A DNA stretch of 64,000 nucleotides, from assembly GCF_016625195.1 (NCBI RefSeq), contig NZ_JACVUP010000001.1, forward strand, positions 186,001 through 250,000, read 5' to 3'. The position numbers and the translations under genes were made by a program. Below the pieces are notes generated by a model, which was given only the letters and a program-made list of their open reading frames with translations, made no database searches and had not been told where the DNA came from. Every line of letters starts with the position of its first letter. Position 1 is the first letter of the stretch. The DNA comes from Erwinia sp. S63 (GTDB lineage: Bacteria > Pseudomonadota > Gammaproteobacteria > Enterobacterales > Enterobacteriaceae). Below are positions 1 to 9,553 of the stretch, in pieces.

Positions 1-825
1 GATGTTGCCGCGCTTGTCGCACAGGTTCTTAAAGGAACCCATGTAACCGATTGGCGCATCCAGCCACACGTAGAAGTATTTGCCCGGCGCGTCAGGGATC
101 TCGAAACCAAAGTAAGGTGCATCGCGGGAGATATCCCACTGCTGTAAGCCCGATTCGAACCACTCCTGCATCTTATTCGCCACCTGCTCCTGCAACGCAC
201 CTGAACGGGTCCAGGTCTGCAACATCGCACTGAATGAAGGCAGGTCGAAGAAGAAGTGCTCGGAATCACGCAGCACTGGCGTCGCGCCGGATACCACGGA
301 TTTCGGATCGATCAGTTCTGTCGGGCTGTAGGTCGCGCTGCACACTTCGCAGTTATCGCCGTACTGATCCGGTGACTTACATTTCGGGCAGGTGCCTTTC
401 ACAAAACGATCGGGCAGGAACATGCCTTTTTCCGGATCGTACAACTGTGAAATGGTGCGGTTCTTAATAAAACCGTTCTCTTTCAGACGACCGTAGATCA
501 ACTCTGACAGCTGACGGTTTTCATCGCCGTGCGTGGAGTGATAGTTGTCGTAACTGATGTCGAAGCCAGCGAAGTCAGTTTCGTGCTCCTGCTTCATCTC
601 GGCGATCATCTGCTCAGGCGGGATACCGAGCTGTTGGGCTTTCAGCATGATCGGCGTGCCATGGGCATCGTCTGCGCAGATGAAGTAAACCTGGTTGCCA
701 CGCATTCGCTGGTAACGGACCCAAATGTCAGCCTGAATGTGCTCAAGCATGTGACCGAGATGGATAGAACCGTTTGCGTACGGCAGTGCGCACGTTACCA
801 GAATTTTTTTAGCGACTTGAGTCAT
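1..825 (-). CDS. metG: Methionyl-tRNA synthetase, N-terminal part (runs off left edge)
   Basis: Class I aminoacyl-tRNA synthetase charging tRNA-Met with methionine in the cytoplasm. The 275 visible codons start at 825 and continue past the window edge. The N-terminus carries the ATP-binding HIGH motif as HLGH, inside [19 protein letters not shown]. It is followed by the zinc-knuckle region with CPKC and a second CxxC pair (NCEVC), and the catalytic segment [10 protein letters not shown]. The KMSKS loop and anticodon-binding domain lie outside the window. It is divergent from mrp, the classical enterobacterial metG-mrp arrangement. The reading frame stays open to base 1. Identification is by recognisable similarity to E. 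coli MetG. Confidence 0.97.
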   Translation of the reverse strand, partial: MTQVAKKILVTCALPYANGSIHLGHMLEHIQADIWVRYQRMRGNQVYFICADDAHGTPIMLKAQQLGIPPEQMIAEMKQEHETDFAGFDISYDNYHSTHGDENRQLSELIYGRLKENGFIKNRTISQLYDPEKGMFLPDRFVKGTCPKCKSPDQYGDNCEVCSATYSPTELIDPKSVVSGATPVLRDSEHFFFDLPSFSAMLQTWTRSGALQEQVANKMQEWFESGLQQWDISRDAPYFGFEIPDAPGKYFYVWLDAPIGYMGSFKNLCDKRGNI

Positions 826-967
826 AGTTTGCGTAGCGTTCCGTGAATAAAAATCGGGCTTAGATGTTACCCGAAGCACCCTCTGGCGTAAACACAACTG
901 GACGGCATCTGATATTATTGAAAGCACATCGCCGATATCTGGCGTGATGAAAACACAAGGAGTTGGG

Positions 968-2080
968 ATGACTTCACAATCCCGGGAACATCATTCACCC
1001 GAAGCATTGCGCGCTGTGGTTATCGGCGTGCTGAGTGACTTTGAACATCCGACGCTGCATCACAATCTGACGACCTTGAAAGCCCTGCGCCATGTGGCAC
1101 TGCTCGACGGCAAGCTGCACATCGAACTGGTGATGCCGTTTGCCTGGGCCTCAGCCTTTGAAGAGCTGAAGGCACAAGTCAGCGCCGAACTGCTGCGTCT
1201 CACCCATGCGAGCGCCATCGACTGGCGTTTGCGCCACGACATTGCCACGCTGAAGCGCGTGAAAAATCATCCTGGCGCAACAGGCGTGAAGAACATCATA
1301 GCGGTGAGTTCCGGTAAAGGCGGCGTAGGCAAATCCAGCACCGCGGTGAACATGGCGCTGGCGCTGATTGCCGAAGGTGCGAAGGTCGGTATTCTCGATG
1401 CCGATATTTACGGCCCGTCGATTCCCAATATGCTCGGCACTGAGAGCCAGCGGCCAACCTCGCCGGATGGCACGCATATGGCGCCGATCATGGCGCACGG
1501 ACTGGCGACCAATTCGATTGGCTACCTGGTCACCGATGAAAATGCCATGGTATGGCGCGGCCCGATGGCCAGCAAAGCGCTGATGCAACTGCTAAACGAG
1601 ACGATGTGGCCGGATCTGGATTACCTGATTCTCGATATGCCACCGGGCACCGGGGATATCCAGCTGACGCTGGCGCAAAACGTCCCGGTGACCGGTGCGT
1701 TAGTGGTCACCACGCCACAGGACATCGCCCTGATTGATGCGCGTAAAGGCATTGTGATGTTTGAGAAGGTCAGCGTGCCGGTGTTGGGGGTGGTGGAGAA
1801 CATGAGCATTCATATTTGCAGCGAATGCGGCCATCATGAGCCGATTTTTGGCACCGGCGGTGCACAGAAACTGGCGGCGGATTACCACACGCAGCTACTG
1901 GCGCAACTGCCGCTGCATATCAATCTGCGTGAGGATCTGGATGATGGTGAACCAACGGTGATACGCCGTCCGGACAGCGAATTCACCGCACTGTACCGTC
2001 AGTTAGCCGGACGCGTGGCGGCACAGCTCTACTGGCAGGGTGACGTGATTCCGGCCGATATTGCCTTCCGCGCGGTCTAA
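968..2080 (+). CDS. mrp: Iron-sulfur cluster carrier ATPase Mrp/ApbC
   Basis: P-loop NTPase of the Mrp/NBP35 family that binds and transfers Fe-S clusters in the cytoplasm. The 370-residue protein matches the usual E. coli length. It has an N-terminal DUF59-like region (about 10-95), the deviant Walker [11 protein letters not shown] at 114-123, and the cluster-binding pair C284xxC287 in ICSEC. I chose ATG 968 because AAGGAG lies at 957-962; the in-frame GTG 944 and ATG 947 have no such ribosome site. It is divergent from metG, and its stop overlaps the end of the convergent acetyltransferase gene by a few bases. Confidence 0.95.
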   Translation: MTSQSREHHSPEALRAVVIGVLSDFEHPTLHHNLTTLKALRHVALLDGKLHIELVMPFAWASAFEELKAQVSAELLRLTHASAIDWRLRHDIATLKRVKNHPGATGVKNIIAVSSGKGGVGKSSTAVNMALALIAEGAKVGILDADIYGPSIPNMLGTESQRPTSPDGTHMAPIMAHGLATNSIGYLVTDENAMVWRGPMASKALMQLLNETMWPDLDYLILDMPPGTGDIQLTLAQNVPVTGALVVTTPQDIALIDARKGIVMFEKVSVPVLGVVENMSIHICSECGHHEPIFGTGGAQKLAADYHTQLLAQLPLHINLREDLDDGEPTVIRRPDSEFTALYRQLAGRVAAQLYWQGDVIPADIAFRAV

Positions 2081-2529
2081 CGCTTCACTTTTCCGCTGGC
2101 GCGCGCCGTCAGCGGAAAATGCATCAGCACGTATTTTCCTTGCTCGCTCTCACCGGTGGCTTCACGCTGCCAGCCATGTTTCAGGTAAAACGCCTGCGCT
2201 AACTCATTCAGCATCAGACATTTCAGCACGCCGGTTGAAGTAAAACGCTGTTGTACGGCTTCCAGCAAGGCGCTGCCAACGCCACGGCCCTGAAAGTCGG
2301 GATCGACATACAGGCTGTGCAGGAAGTTGTCGTTGGGAAGGATGCCCGCAAAGCCAGCGCGATGCCCATCGACCAACGCGACTAACACCGTCTCCCCCAA
2401 AATCACGCCATCCAGATCTTCCAGCGCCCAGTCATCGCCAGCCAGCCAGGTCCAGTTGTGACGACGTGCTGCAAGAAACAGTGTGCGCAGAAAAGGGCGG
2501 TCGGCTTCCTCAAATAATCGAATGTCCAA
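2077..2529 (-). CDS. GNAT family N-acetyltransferase
   Basis: A 150-residue single-domain acetyltransferase of the GNAT fold, which moves an acetyl group from acetyl-CoA to an unidentified amine. The acetyl-CoA loop is visible as QGRGVGSALL (about 81-90), preceded by the beta-strand LHSLYVDPDF and followed by the C-terminal signature AFYLKHGW. The length is typical for a stand-alone GNAT enzyme. The substrate cannot be read from the sequence. It converges on mrp, with the two stop codons overlapping at 2077-2080. An alternative upstream start exists only in another frame. Confidence 0.85.
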   Translation of the reverse strand: MDIRLFEEADRPFLRTLFLAARRHNWTWLAGDDWALEDLDGVILGETVLVALVDGHRAGFAGILPNDNFLHSLYVDPDFQGRGVGSALLEAVQQRFTSTGVLKCLMLNELAQAFYLKHGWQREATGESEQGKYVLMHFPLTARASGKVKR

Positions 2530-2610
2530 GCACGGGCTCCATCATAAACAAGAGTAGGTAGCGTGGCGGTCGCTTTAAATGGCAACCTTGGGTAACACTA
2601 GCCGACGAAA

Positions 2611-2641
2611 AAAGATAAAGCCTGTCAAATCATCAGGCTTT
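2611..2641 (-). terminator. Possible leftward terminator hairpin upstream of the GNAT gene
   Basis: A perfect 8-bp stem (AAAGCCTG at 2617-2624, CAGGCTTT at 2634-2641) is followed on the minus strand by a short T tract. It would stop leftward transcription entering from the ahpC side. No gene ends here, so the role is inferred and weak. Confidence 0.35.
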
Positions 2642-2691
2642 CTGTGTAGAATGCCGCGGCAAGCCGCATGGAATCTGGCATCAGCACTTTG

Positions 2692-2728
2692 ATAGCTTTT
2701 GATTATCTGATTGATAACGACTGCATAT
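2692..2728 (+). promoter_or_regulatory. OxyR-type binding site upstream of ahpC
   Basis: Four tetranucleotides at exact 7-base spacing, ATAG-N7-TTAT-N7-ATAA-N7-ATAT, match the OxyR consensus ATAG-N7-CTAT-N7-ATAG-N7-CTAT at 13 of 16 positions. It lies 57 bases before the ahpC start. OxyR activates ahpCF in E. coli after peroxide exposure, so the same control is inferred here. Confidence 0.7.
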
Positions 2729-2784
2729 TAGAAGTTGGCCCGGAAAAACTGTAACTTGCATCACATCTTTTAACGGAGGTCACC

Positions 2785-3348
2785 ATGTCCATCATTAATA
2801 CCAAAATCAAACCATTCAAAAACGCAGCGTTCAAAAACGGCGAATTCATCGACGTAACCGAGAAAGACGTTGAAGGTAAATGGAGTGTATTCTTCTTCTA
2901 CCCGGCTGACTTCACCTTCGTTTGCCCAACTGAGCTGGGTGACGTGGCAGACCATCACGAAGAACTGCAGAAACTGGGCGTAGACATCTACTCTGTTTCT
3001 ACCGACACGCACTTTACCCACAAAGCCTGGCACGGTTCTTCCGAAACCATCGCAAAAATCAAATACGCGATGATCGGCGACCCAACTGGCGCACTGACCC
3101 GTAACTTCGAAATCATGCGCGAAGACGAAGGTCTGGCAGATCGCGGTACCTTCATTGTTGACCCACAGGGCATCATCCAGGCTATCGAAATCACCGCTGA
3201 AGGCATTGGCCGTGACGCATCTGACCTGATCCGCAAAATCAAAGCGGCTCAGTATGTGGCTTCTCACCCAGGTGAAGTTTGCCCAGCTAAATGGAAAGAA
3301 GGCGAAGCAACACTGGCTCCATCTCTGGACCTGGTTGGCAAAATCTAA
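2785..3348 (+). CDS. ahpC: Alkyl hydroperoxide reductase peroxiredoxin subunit AhpC
   Basis: Typical 2-Cys peroxiredoxin that reduces hydrogen peroxide, organic peroxides and peroxynitrite, and is recycled by AhpF. The 187 residues equal the E. coli length. The peroxidatic cysteine is C47 in FVCPTE and the resolving cysteine is C166 in GEVCPAKW; T44 and the conserved arginine of the active site are present. A strong ribosome site (GGAGGT) precedes ATG 2785. An OxyR-type site lies upstream and ahpF follows after 70 bases that contain a hairpin. Codon use is strongly biased, as expected for an abundant protein. Confidence 0.98.
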   Translation: MSIINTKIKPFKNAAFKNGEFIDVTEKDVEGKWSVFFFYPADFTFVCPTELGDVADHHEELQKLGVDIYSVSTDTHFTHKAWHGSSETIAKIKYAMIGDPTGALTRNFEIMREDEGLADRGTFIVDPQGIIQAIEITAEGIGRDASDLIRKIKAAQYVASHPGEVCPAKWKEGEATLAPSLDLVGKI

Positions 3349-3375
3349 GCAACACCCAGCCATTCGATCTTTCTC

Positions 3376-3403
3376 AATCGGGTGCTACGGCACCCGATTT
3401 TCT
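3376..3403 (+). terminator. Hairpin between ahpC and ahpF (attenuator-like)
   Basis: A perfect 10-bp stem, AATCGGGTGC/GCACCCGATT, closes on a TACG tetraloop and is followed by TTCTTG. The short T tract suggests a leaky terminator or a 3'-stabilising hairpin. Either would give more ahpC than ahpF product. Confidence 0.6.
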
Positions 3404-3418
3404 TGACAGGAACTCACT

Positions 3419-4987
3419 ATGCTCGATACCAATTTAAAAACACAGCTCAAGGTTTACCTTGAGAAATTAACGAAACCGGTTGAGTTGATTGCCACACTGG
3501 ATGATGGCGCTAAATCTGCGGAGATCCGTTCTCTGTTAGCCGATATCGCGAGCTTGTCAGAAAAAGTCAGCTTCCGTGAAGAGAATGATCGTCCGGTTCG
3601 TAAACCCTCTTTCCTGATCACTAACCCAGGCAGCCAGAGCGGCCCTCGCTTTGCCGGTTCGCCAATGGGTCACGAATTTACTTCACTGGTGCTGGCCCTG
3701 CTGCAGACCGGTGGACACCCTTCGAAAGAGTCGCAAAGCCTGCTGGAGCAAGTGGTTGCTCTGGATACCGACCTGCATTTCGAAACCTATTACTCGCTGT
3801 CATGCCACAACTGTCCTGACGTGGTACAGGCGCTGAACCTGATGGCGGTGCTGAACCCACGCATCAGCCACACTGCTATCGATGGCGGCATGTTCCAGAA
3901 CGAGATCACCGAACGTAACGTGATGGGCGTTCCAGCGGTATTCCTCAACGGCAAAGAGTTCGGTCAGGGCCGTCTGAGCCTGGCGGAAATTGTCGGCAAA
4001 GTGGACACCAACGCTGAGAAACGTGCAGCAGAAGAGCTGAACAAGCGTGACGCCTATGAAGTGCTGATCGTCGGCAGCGGCCCAGCGGGCGCAGCGGCAG
4101 CGATTTACTCCGCACGTAAAGGTATCCGCACTGGCCTGATGGGCGAGCGTTTTGGTGGTCAGGTGCTCGACACCGTAGACATTGAAAACTACATCTCAGT
4201 ACAGAAAACTGAAGGCGCGAAGCTGGCCGGTTCACTGCGTGCTCACGTTGATGACTACGATGTTGACGTCATCGACACCCAGAGCGCCATTAAGCTGATT
4301 CCTGCGGCGAAAGAGGGCGGTCTGCACGCGATTGAAACCGCTTCTGGCGCAGTCCTGAAATCACGCAGCATCATCATTGCCACCGGCGCACGCTGGCGCA
4401 ACATGGGCGTGCCGGGCGAAGAGCAGTATCGCACCAAAGGCGTAACCTACTGCCCACACTGCGATGGCCCGCTGTTCAAAGGCAAGCGCACCGCGGTCAT
4501 CGGCGGCGGTAACTCCGGCGTTGAAGCGGCTATCGACCTCGCAGGTCTGGTTGAGCACGTGACGCTGCTGGAATTCGCCAGCGAAATGCGTGCAGACAAA
4601 GTGCTGCAGGACAAACTGCGTAGCCTGAAAAACGTCGATGTGATTCTGAATGCGCAGACCACCGAAGTGAAAGGCGACGGCAGCAAAGTCACCGGCTTGA
4701 GCTACATCGACCGTAACAACCAGACCAGCCACGAGATCGCGCTGAGCGGCATCTTCGTGCAGATTGGTCTGTTGCCGAACACCACCTTCCTCGAAGGCGC
4801 GGTAGAACGTAACAAGATGGGCGAGATCATCATCGACGCCAAATGCGAAACCAGCCTGAAAGGCGTGTTCGCGGCGGGTGACTGCACCACGGTGCCGTAC
4901 AAGCAGATCATCATCGCCAGCGGTGAAGGCGCGAAAGCCTCACTCAGCGCGTTCGATTACTTGATCCGTACTCAGCCTGCTGAATAA
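3419..4987 (+). CDS. ahpF: Alkyl hydroperoxide reductase flavoprotein subunit AhpF
   Basis: NADH-dependent disulfide reductase that passes electrons from NADH through FAD and two redox disulfides to AhpC. The 522 residues match the family. The N-terminal thioredoxin-like double domain (about 1-195) carries C129xxC132 in SCHNCPD. The FAD site follows as [10 protein letters not shown], then the thioredoxin-reductase-like disulfide C345xxC348 in YCPHCDGP, an NADH-binding [10 protein letters not shown], and the C-terminal FAD motif AAGDCT. It is the second gene of the ahpCF operon. A very strong terminator ends the unit. Confidence 0.98.
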   Translation: MLDTNLKTQLKVYLEKLTKPVELIATLDDGAKSAEIRSLLADIASLSEKVSFREENDRPVRKPSFLITNPGSQSGPRFAGSPMGHEFTSLVLALLQTGGHPSKESQSLLEQVVALDTDLHFETYYSLSCHNCPDVVQALNLMAVLNPRISHTAIDGGMFQNEITERNVMGVPAVFLNGKEFGQGRLSLAEIVGKVDTNAEKRAAEELNKRDAYEVLIVGSGPAGAAAAIYSARKGIRTGLMGERFGGQVLDTVDIENYISVQKTEGAKLAGSLRAHVDDYDVDVIDTQSAIKLIPAAKEGGLHAIETASGAVLKSRSIIIATGARWRNMGVPGEEQYRTKGVTYCPHCDGPLFKGKRTAVIGGGNSGVEAAIDLAGLVEHVTLLEFASEMRADKVLQDKLRSLKNVDVILNAQTTEVKGDGSKVTGLSYIDRNNQTSHEIALSGIFVQIGLLPNTTFLEGAVERNKMGEIIIDAKCETSLKGVFAAGDCTTVPYKQIIIASGEGAKASLSAFDYLIRTQPAE

Positions 4988-5012
4988 GTTTAATTGCGAT
5001 AGCCACGCAGCC

Positions 5013-5045
5013 GCCCCGTAACGGATGTTACGGGGCTTTTTTTTG
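5013..5045 (+). terminator. Rho-independent terminator of ahpCF
   Basis: The perfect 10-bp stem GCCCCGTAAC/GTTACGGGGC has a GGAT loop and is followed by nine T residues. Confidence 0.93.
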
Positions 5046-5053
5046 CCTGTTTT

Positions 5054-5257
5054 TCATCCCAACCAACGGCGTGCTTCCGCATCGCTCACGTCGCGGTAAT
5101 AAACTTTATGCAAACGTTCGCCGCAACTTTTACATCGAGCTTCAACATGGGTGGAAAAATAGTGGCGACCGGAAGGGCAAATAGCGCCTTTGCGCGAAAT
5201 ACGAATGTCGTGCCATTTATGGGCGTGCGGAATAAAGCTGAATAATTTTGAGATCAT
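5054..5257 (-). CDS. Small conserved-looking hypothetical protein with CxxC pair
   Basis: A 67-residue basic protein that I do not recognise. It is rich in His, Arg and aromatic residues and has one cysteine near ICPSGRHYF plus a CKSC pair. That gives three cysteines and several histidines, which could bind zinc, but this is inference. I place the start at ATG 5257 (preceded by CCGGAA on the minus strand) rather than at the 5350 start, which lacks a ribosome site. It converges on ahpF. The end of the ahpF terminator T tract lies about 8 bases from its stop. Confidence 0.55.
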   Translation of the reverse strand: MISKLFSFIPHAHKWHDIRISRKGAICPSGRHYFSTHVEARCKSCGERLHKVYYRDVSDAEARRWLG

Positions 5258-5533
5258 TATCGATTCCGGAATTGGATTGGCAGTGACTCTCTTCAAGTCC
5301 GGAGGGGGATTAGGCCTTGCTACGACTGGCAGGGCGTTGATGTGCATCAATGAATACGAAAGCGCGTGTTTATTAGTCGATTTTTCAGTGATTAGAATAA
5401 ATCTGGAAAATTCAGAAGAGAGTTAATTAATGATGATAATTGATCGAAACGGCTCTTTTTAAAATTTAGCCTGTCGAATTATTTTAACTATTTTGATTTA
5501 GTGCCGTTTTCAGCATCCTTCAAACTACCACGA

Positions 5534-5562
5534 TTTACAATCCTTCACGCTCGCCTTATCCT
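5534..5562 (+). promoter_or_regulatory. Putative sigma-70 promoter of thiMD
   Basis: A -35 element TTTACA (5534-5539) and a -10 element TATCCT (5557-5562) are separated by 17 bases. They lie immediately upstream of the TPP riboswitch, which puts the expected start point near 5569. The AT-rich stretch 5258-5533 before it shows no gene. Confidence 0.5.
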
Positions 5563-5585
5563 GTGTGCGGCATGTTCACCATGCC

Positions 5586-5666
5586 ATGACTCGGGGTGCC
5601 CCTGTTCAACAGGGCTGAGATACACCCGCTGACCTGATCTGGATAATGCCAGCGTAGGGAAGTCAG
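5586..5666 (+). promoter_or_regulatory. TPP riboswitch (THI element)
   Basis: The conserved THI-box blocks are present in order: ACTCGGGGTGCC, CTGAGATACACCC, GACCTGATCTGGATAATGCC and AGCGTAGGGAAGT. The ends pair as GACT/AGTC to form P1. Thiamine pyrophosphate binding to this element represses the downstream gene. It sits about 45 bases before the thiM start, where it could sequester the GGGAG ribosome site; that mechanism is inferred. Confidence 0.96.
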
Positions 5667-5710
5667 ATGCCTGACCGCATTCGCCTTCTTGATCGCCGGT
5701 TGGGAGTTTT

Positions 5711-6496
5711 ATGACACAGCCTGACCTTCTTACCCCCGCGCAACTCGCGCAATCCCTGCAGCTGCTGCGTCAGCAGGCACCGCTGGTGCACTGCATGACC
5801 AATGACGTGGTGCAAACCTTTACCGCCAATGTGCTGCTGGCTTTACAGGCCTCTCCCGCGATGGTGATCGATGCCGAGGAAGCCGCGCAGTTCGTGAGTT
5901 TTGCCGATGCGCTGCTGATCAACGTCGGCACCTTAACCCGCGACCGTCGCGATGCGATGCTGGCGGCGGTGCAGTCCGCCTCTAAAGTCAGTACGCCCTG
6001 GACGCTCGATCCCGTCGCCGTTGGCGCACTCTCTTTCCGTACCGAATTCTGCCAGCAGCTGTTGAACCTGCATCCCGCCGCGATTCGTGGCAACGCCTCA
6101 GAAATCCTCGCGCTGGCTAACCAGGCTGCGGGCGGGCGCGGCGTGGACAGCGTGCATCAGGCCGATGCCGCACTCAGCGCGGCGCAACAGTTGGCACAGG
6201 ATTACCACACGCTGGTGGCGGTCACCGGTGAAGTCGATTACGTCACTGATGGCAAACGCACGCTGGCCATTCCCGGCGGCAGCCCGCTGATGACGCGCGT
6301 GGTCGGCACCGGATGTGCGCTTTCCGCCGTGGTCGCGGCCTTCAGCAGCTTGCCGGGCGACCGCTTGCAGCATGTAGCGGCGGCTTGTCGCGTGATATCA
6401 CTGGCGGGCGAGCAGGCTGCACGCAACGTGCAGGGGCCGGGCAGCTTTGTCGCGGCTTTCCTCGATAACCTGTGGACGCTGGAGGCCTCAGCATGA
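5711..6496 (+). CDS. thiM: Hydroxyethylthiazole kinase ThiM
   Basis: Phosphorylates 4-methyl-5-(2-hydroxyethyl)thiazole with ATP in the thiamine salvage pathway. The 261-residue ribokinase-like protein shows the family blocks [17 protein letters not shown] near residue 30, GNASEILAL and [11 protein letters not shown], plus the catalytic GTGCALSAV segment. The ribosome site GGGAG precedes ATG 5711. It is the first gene under the TPP riboswitch and overlaps thiD by four bases (ATGA), indicating translational coupling. Confidence 0.95.
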   Translation: MTQPDLLTPAQLAQSLQLLRQQAPLVHCMTNDVVQTFTANVLLALQASPAMVIDAEEAAQFVSFADALLINVGTLTRDRRDAMLAAVQSASKVSTPWTLDPVAVGALSFRTEFCQQLLNLHPAAIRGNASEILALANQAAGGRGVDSVHQADAALSAAQQLAQDYHTLVAVTGEVDYVTDGKRTLAIPGGSPLMTRVVGTGCALSAVVAAFSSLPGDRLQHVAAACRVISLAGEQAARNVQGPGSFVAAFLDNLWTLEASA

Positions 6497-7293
6497 AACG
6501 CATCAACGCTTTAACCATTGCTGGCACTGACCCGAGCGGCGGCGCGGGCATTCAGGCCGATCTTAAAGCCTTCTCCGCCCTGGGCGCCTATGGCACTAGT
6601 GTGATCACCGCGCTGGTGGCGCAGAACACCTGCGGCGTGCAATCGGTATATCGCATCGAACCGGACTTCGTCGGCGCGCAGCTGGATTCGGTGCTGGACG
6701 ATGTGCGTATCGATGCCGCCAAAATCGGCATGCTGTCGGAAACCGCGATTGTCGAAGTGGTGGCCGAGCGGCTGAAACGCGCCAGCCTGCCGTTTGTGGT
6801 GCTGGATACGGTGATGATTGCCAAGAGTGGCGATCCGCTGCTGTCGCCCGATGCGGTGGCCAGCGTGCGTGAACTGCTGCTGCCGCAGGTGTCGCTGATC
6901 ACGCCCAATTTGCCGGAAGCGGCTGCGCTATTGGGGCGTGACATGGCACAGGATGAGAAAACCATGCTGATGCAGGGCGATGCGCTGCTGGATCTCGGTT
7001 GTGAAGCGGTATTGATGAAGGGCGGTCATCTTAGCGATGCTGAGAGCCCGGACTGGCTGATCACCCGCGCAGGACGTCAGCGCTTTACCGCACCACGCGT
7101 CAATACGCGCCATACCCACGGCACCGGCTGTTCACTGTCCGCTGCTTTAGCGGCGCTGCGACCGCGTCATGATAACTGGGCTGATACGGTGACAGAGGCC
7201 AAAGCCTGGCTGCAGCAAGCCTTGCTGCACGCGGACTCGCTGGAGGTCGGCAAGGGCATTGGGCCGGTGCACCATTTCCATCAGTGGTGGTAG
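6493..7293 (+). CDS. thiD: Hydroxymethylpyrimidine kinase / phosphomethylpyrimidine kinase ThiD
   Basis: Phosphorylates HMP to HMP-P and then HMP-PP for thiamine synthesis. It has 266 residues, the E. coli length. Diagnostic blocks are [20 protein letters not shown] at the N-terminus, [15 protein letters not shown] in the middle, [13 protein letters not shown], and the ATP/anion-hole segment [14 protein letters not shown]. The start at ATG 6493 is set by GGAGG at 6481-6485 and the ATGA overlap with thiM; the earlier in-frame start is less convincing. It is co-transcribed with thiM and so is under the same riboswitch. Confidence 0.96.
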   Translation: MKRINALTIAGTDPSGGAGIQADLKAFSALGAYGTSVITALVAQNTCGVQSVYRIEPDFVGAQLDSVLDDVRIDAAKIGMLSETAIVEVVAERLKRASLPFVVLDTVMIAKSGDPLLSPDAVASVRELLLPQVSLITPNLPEAAALLGRDMAQDEKTMLMQGDALLDLGCEAVLMKGGHLSDAESPDWLITRAGRQRFTAPRVNTRHTHGTGCSLSAALAALRPRHDNWADTVTEAKAWLQQALLHADSLEVGKGIGPVHHFHQWW

Positions 7294-7500
7294 GGCGATA
7301 GAACGACAATTAAGGCCTGCCTCTCCGTTGCAGGATTCAATCTGAAGGCCGCCTATAACGAGGTGGCAGAATTTTTTTACTGCGTATCCGTCTGAAAAAT
7401 GGAGTCAGCAATTTGCCAGCCTGGCGCTTTTCGGTCCAGGCTGTTGGGGGCGAATCGGCCATTGCCGGTTCCATTCCAGCCATTTATTTCAGGAGCCAAC

Positions 7501-8553
7501 ATGACGGACATCGTACAGTTATTGGGCAAAGAAGCGGATTCACTTCTTCAACATCGCTGCATGACCATTCCAGCGGACAGCCTTTATTTACCGGGCGCGG
7601 ATTTCGTCGATCGTGTGATGATCGACAACAATCGTTCTCCTGCCGTACTGCGCAATATGCAAACCCTTTACAACACCGGGCGTCTGGCGGGCACTGGGTA
7701 TCTGTCGATTTTGCCGGTCGATCAGGGCGTTGAGCACTCAGCGGGTGCCTCTTTTGCCGCAAACCCGGCTTACTTCGATCCGAAGAACATTGTTGAGCTG
7801 GCGATTGAAGCGGGCTGTAACTGCGTGGCATCCACCTATGGTGTGCTGGCCTCGGTATCACGCCGCTATGCACACCGCATTCCGTTTATGGTGAAACCGA
7901 ACCACAACGAAACGCTGAGCTATCCCACCCAATACGATCAAACGCTGTATGCCAGCGTCGAGCAGGCATTCAACCTGGGTGCCATCGCGGTGGGCGCGAC
8001 CATCTATTTTGGTTCTGAGCAGTCTCGTCGTCAGATTGAAGAGATCTCGGCTGCTTTCGAGCGTGCGCATGAGCTAGGTATGGTGACCGTGCTGTGGGCC
8101 TATCTGCGCAATGATGGCTTCAAGAAAGACGGCGTGGATTACCATGCCAGCGCCGATTTGACCGGCCAGGCCAACCATTTGGCGGCGACCATTGGCGCAG
8201 ATATCGTCAAGCAGAAAATGGCCGAGAACAACGGCGGTTATAAAGCGGTGAAATTCGGTCACACCGACGAGCGCGTCTACAGCAAGCTGACCACGGAGAA
8301 CCCAATCGATCTGGTGCGATACCAGCTGGCGAACTGCTATATGGGCCGTGCGGGATTGATTAACTCTGGTGGCGCTTCAGCCGGAGATACCGACATTGCC
8401 GAATCGGTGCGTACTGCGGTGATCAACAAACGTGCGGGCGGGATGGGGCTGATCCTGGGCCGTAAGGCGTTCAAGAAGTCGCTGAAAGAGGGCGTGCAGC
8501 TGATTAATGCGGTGCAGGATGTTTATCTGGCCAAAGACGTCACAATTGCGTAA
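7501..8553 (+). CDS. fbaB: Class I fructose-bisphosphate aldolase FbaB (DhnA type)
   Basis: Schiff-base aldolase of glycolysis/gluconeogenesis that cleaves fructose 1,6-bisphosphate. The 350 residues are almost co-linear with E. coli FbaB, with recognisable blocks [55 protein letters not shown] and [16 protein letters not shown] choose ATG 7501 with AGGAG just upstream; the in-frame upstream start at 7399 would add 34 unrelated residues. The 207 bases after thiD contain no gene I can support, but probably hold the fbaB promoter. Confidence 0.96.
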   Translation: MTDIVQLLGKEADSLLQHRCMTIPADSLYLPGADFVDRVMIDNNRSPAVLRNMQTLYNTGRLAGTGYLSILPVDQGVEHSAGASFAANPAYFDPKNIVELAIEAGCNCVASTYGVLASVSRRYAHRIPFMVKPNHNETLSYPTQYDQTLYASVEQAFNLGAIAVGATIYFGSEQSRRQIEEISAAFERAHELGMVTVLWAYLRNDGFKKDGVDYHASADLTGQANHLAATIGADIVKQKMAENNGGYKAVKFGHTDERVYSKLTTENPIDLVRYQLANCYMGRAGLINSGGASAGDTDIAESVRTAVINKRAGGMGLILGRKAFKKSLKEGVQLINAVQDVYLAKDVTIA

Positions 8554-8568
8554 TTGATTGCCCAAATC

Positions 8569-8750
8569 CCTTCCCGCAAGCGGGAGGGGAATCGGTCAGC
8601 GGAGTAATGATTGGGGATTGATCGAGAGCATGGGGACGAGATCTTATCTGCAAAGCTCTCTTTATTGAGCGGCAACACGCGCTTCACTCGCCCGCCAATC
8701 GCACTTTGCTTGGGTCTCCCCCTTTATATGGGAGAGGACTAGGTTGAGGG
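8569..8750. repeat. Two short intergenic palindromes after fbaB
   Basis: A hairpin of the type CCCTTCCCGC-AAGC-GGGAGGGG lies at about 8573-8591. A second palindrome, TCTCCC/GGGAGA, lies at 8715-8735 and is followed by a GGTTGAGGG tail. Both look like the C/G-rich short repeats found between enterobacterial genes. The first may also act as a transcript-end hairpin for fbaB. Copy number cannot be judged from this window. Confidence 0.4.
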
Positions 8751-8768
8751 CATCTAATCGCAGACAAT

Positions 8769-9455
8769 CTAAGGCGCTTCAAACCACTCGCTATTACGCT
8801 CAGCAATCGGCGTGATAGTTAAAATCATCTCCTGCAGATGACGACGCATCGCCGCTTCTGCCGCCTCAACATCCTGCGCTTTTAACGCGTGGTAGATGTC
8901 TTGATGCTGCTGAATCAAACTCTCTGGCGGTGACACTTCGCTCAAGGTCAGGAAACGCACGCGATCCATGGTGGCTTTGATATTTTCCACCGTCTCCCAC
9001 GCCAGCGAACAGTTAATCCCTTCGGCGATTAAGCGGTGAAACTCATCGTCCAGCGTTAAAAATGCCTGGCTGTCGTGACGATCGGCGGCTAAACGCTGCA
9101 GCTGCAAGTTATGCTCCAGCGCCATCAATCCCTCGGGGCTGATCTCTTGCGCGGCACGGCGTACCACGGCGATCTCCACTGCTTCACGGATAAAACGGCC
9201 GTCGGCTACACGCTGGGCGGAAATCTTGCGCACGAACGTCCCGCGCTGCGGCAACACCTGCACCAGGCCCGCTTCCGCCAGTTTGATAAAGGCTTCGCGG
9301 ACTGGCTGGCGCGACACATTAAAGCGCGCGGAGACTTCTTTTTCCGATAGCAACGAGCCGGGATGAATGGCGCAGGTCACGATATCTTTGCGCAGATAAC
9401 GATAGATCTGCTGATTTACGGGTTCGCTGGTGGTAATGGTATAGGCAATCGACAT
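8769..9455 (-). CDS. rspR: GntR/FadR-type (FCD) transcriptional regulator, RspR-like
   Basis: A 228-residue repressor-type protein with an N-terminal GntR winged helix (about 10-75; VSARFNVSRQPVREAFIKLAEAGLV is the recognition region, followed by the wing LPQRGTFV). The C-terminal FCD ligand domain contains the metal-binding pattern LDDEFHRL, QQHQDIY and RRHLQE. Length and blocks such as PVNQQIYRYLRKDIV and TVENIKATMDRVRF closely match E. coli RspR (YdfH). It is the last gene of the leftward rsp cluster and probably controls it in response to a sugar acid; this is inferred from location. Confidence 0.85.
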   Translation of the reverse strand: MSIAYTITTSEPVNQQIYRYLRKDIVTCAIHPGSLLSEKEVSARFNVSRQPVREAFIKLAEAGLVQVLPQRGTFVRKISAQRVADGRFIREAVEIAVVRRAAQEISPEGLMALEHNLQLQRLAADRHDSQAFLTLDDEFHRLIAEGINCSLAWETVENIKATMDRVRFLTLSEVSPPESLIQQHQDIYHALKAQDVEAAEAAMRRHLQEMILTITPIAERNSEWFEAP

Positions 9456-9553
9456 GCAGCAATATCCGTATTACGGCTGGCCTACGCCAGCCCGATGAGA
9501 AAGGTTCAGTCTAATCAGCACGCTGCATCTGCGCTACACATTTATGAAGGCAC

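Noticed and set aside
2770..3363. Long minus-strand open frame opposite ahpC (197 codons)
   Set aside because: It lies wholly opposite a highly expressed, well-recognised gene, has no ribosome site or domain, and arises from the biased codon use of ahpC.
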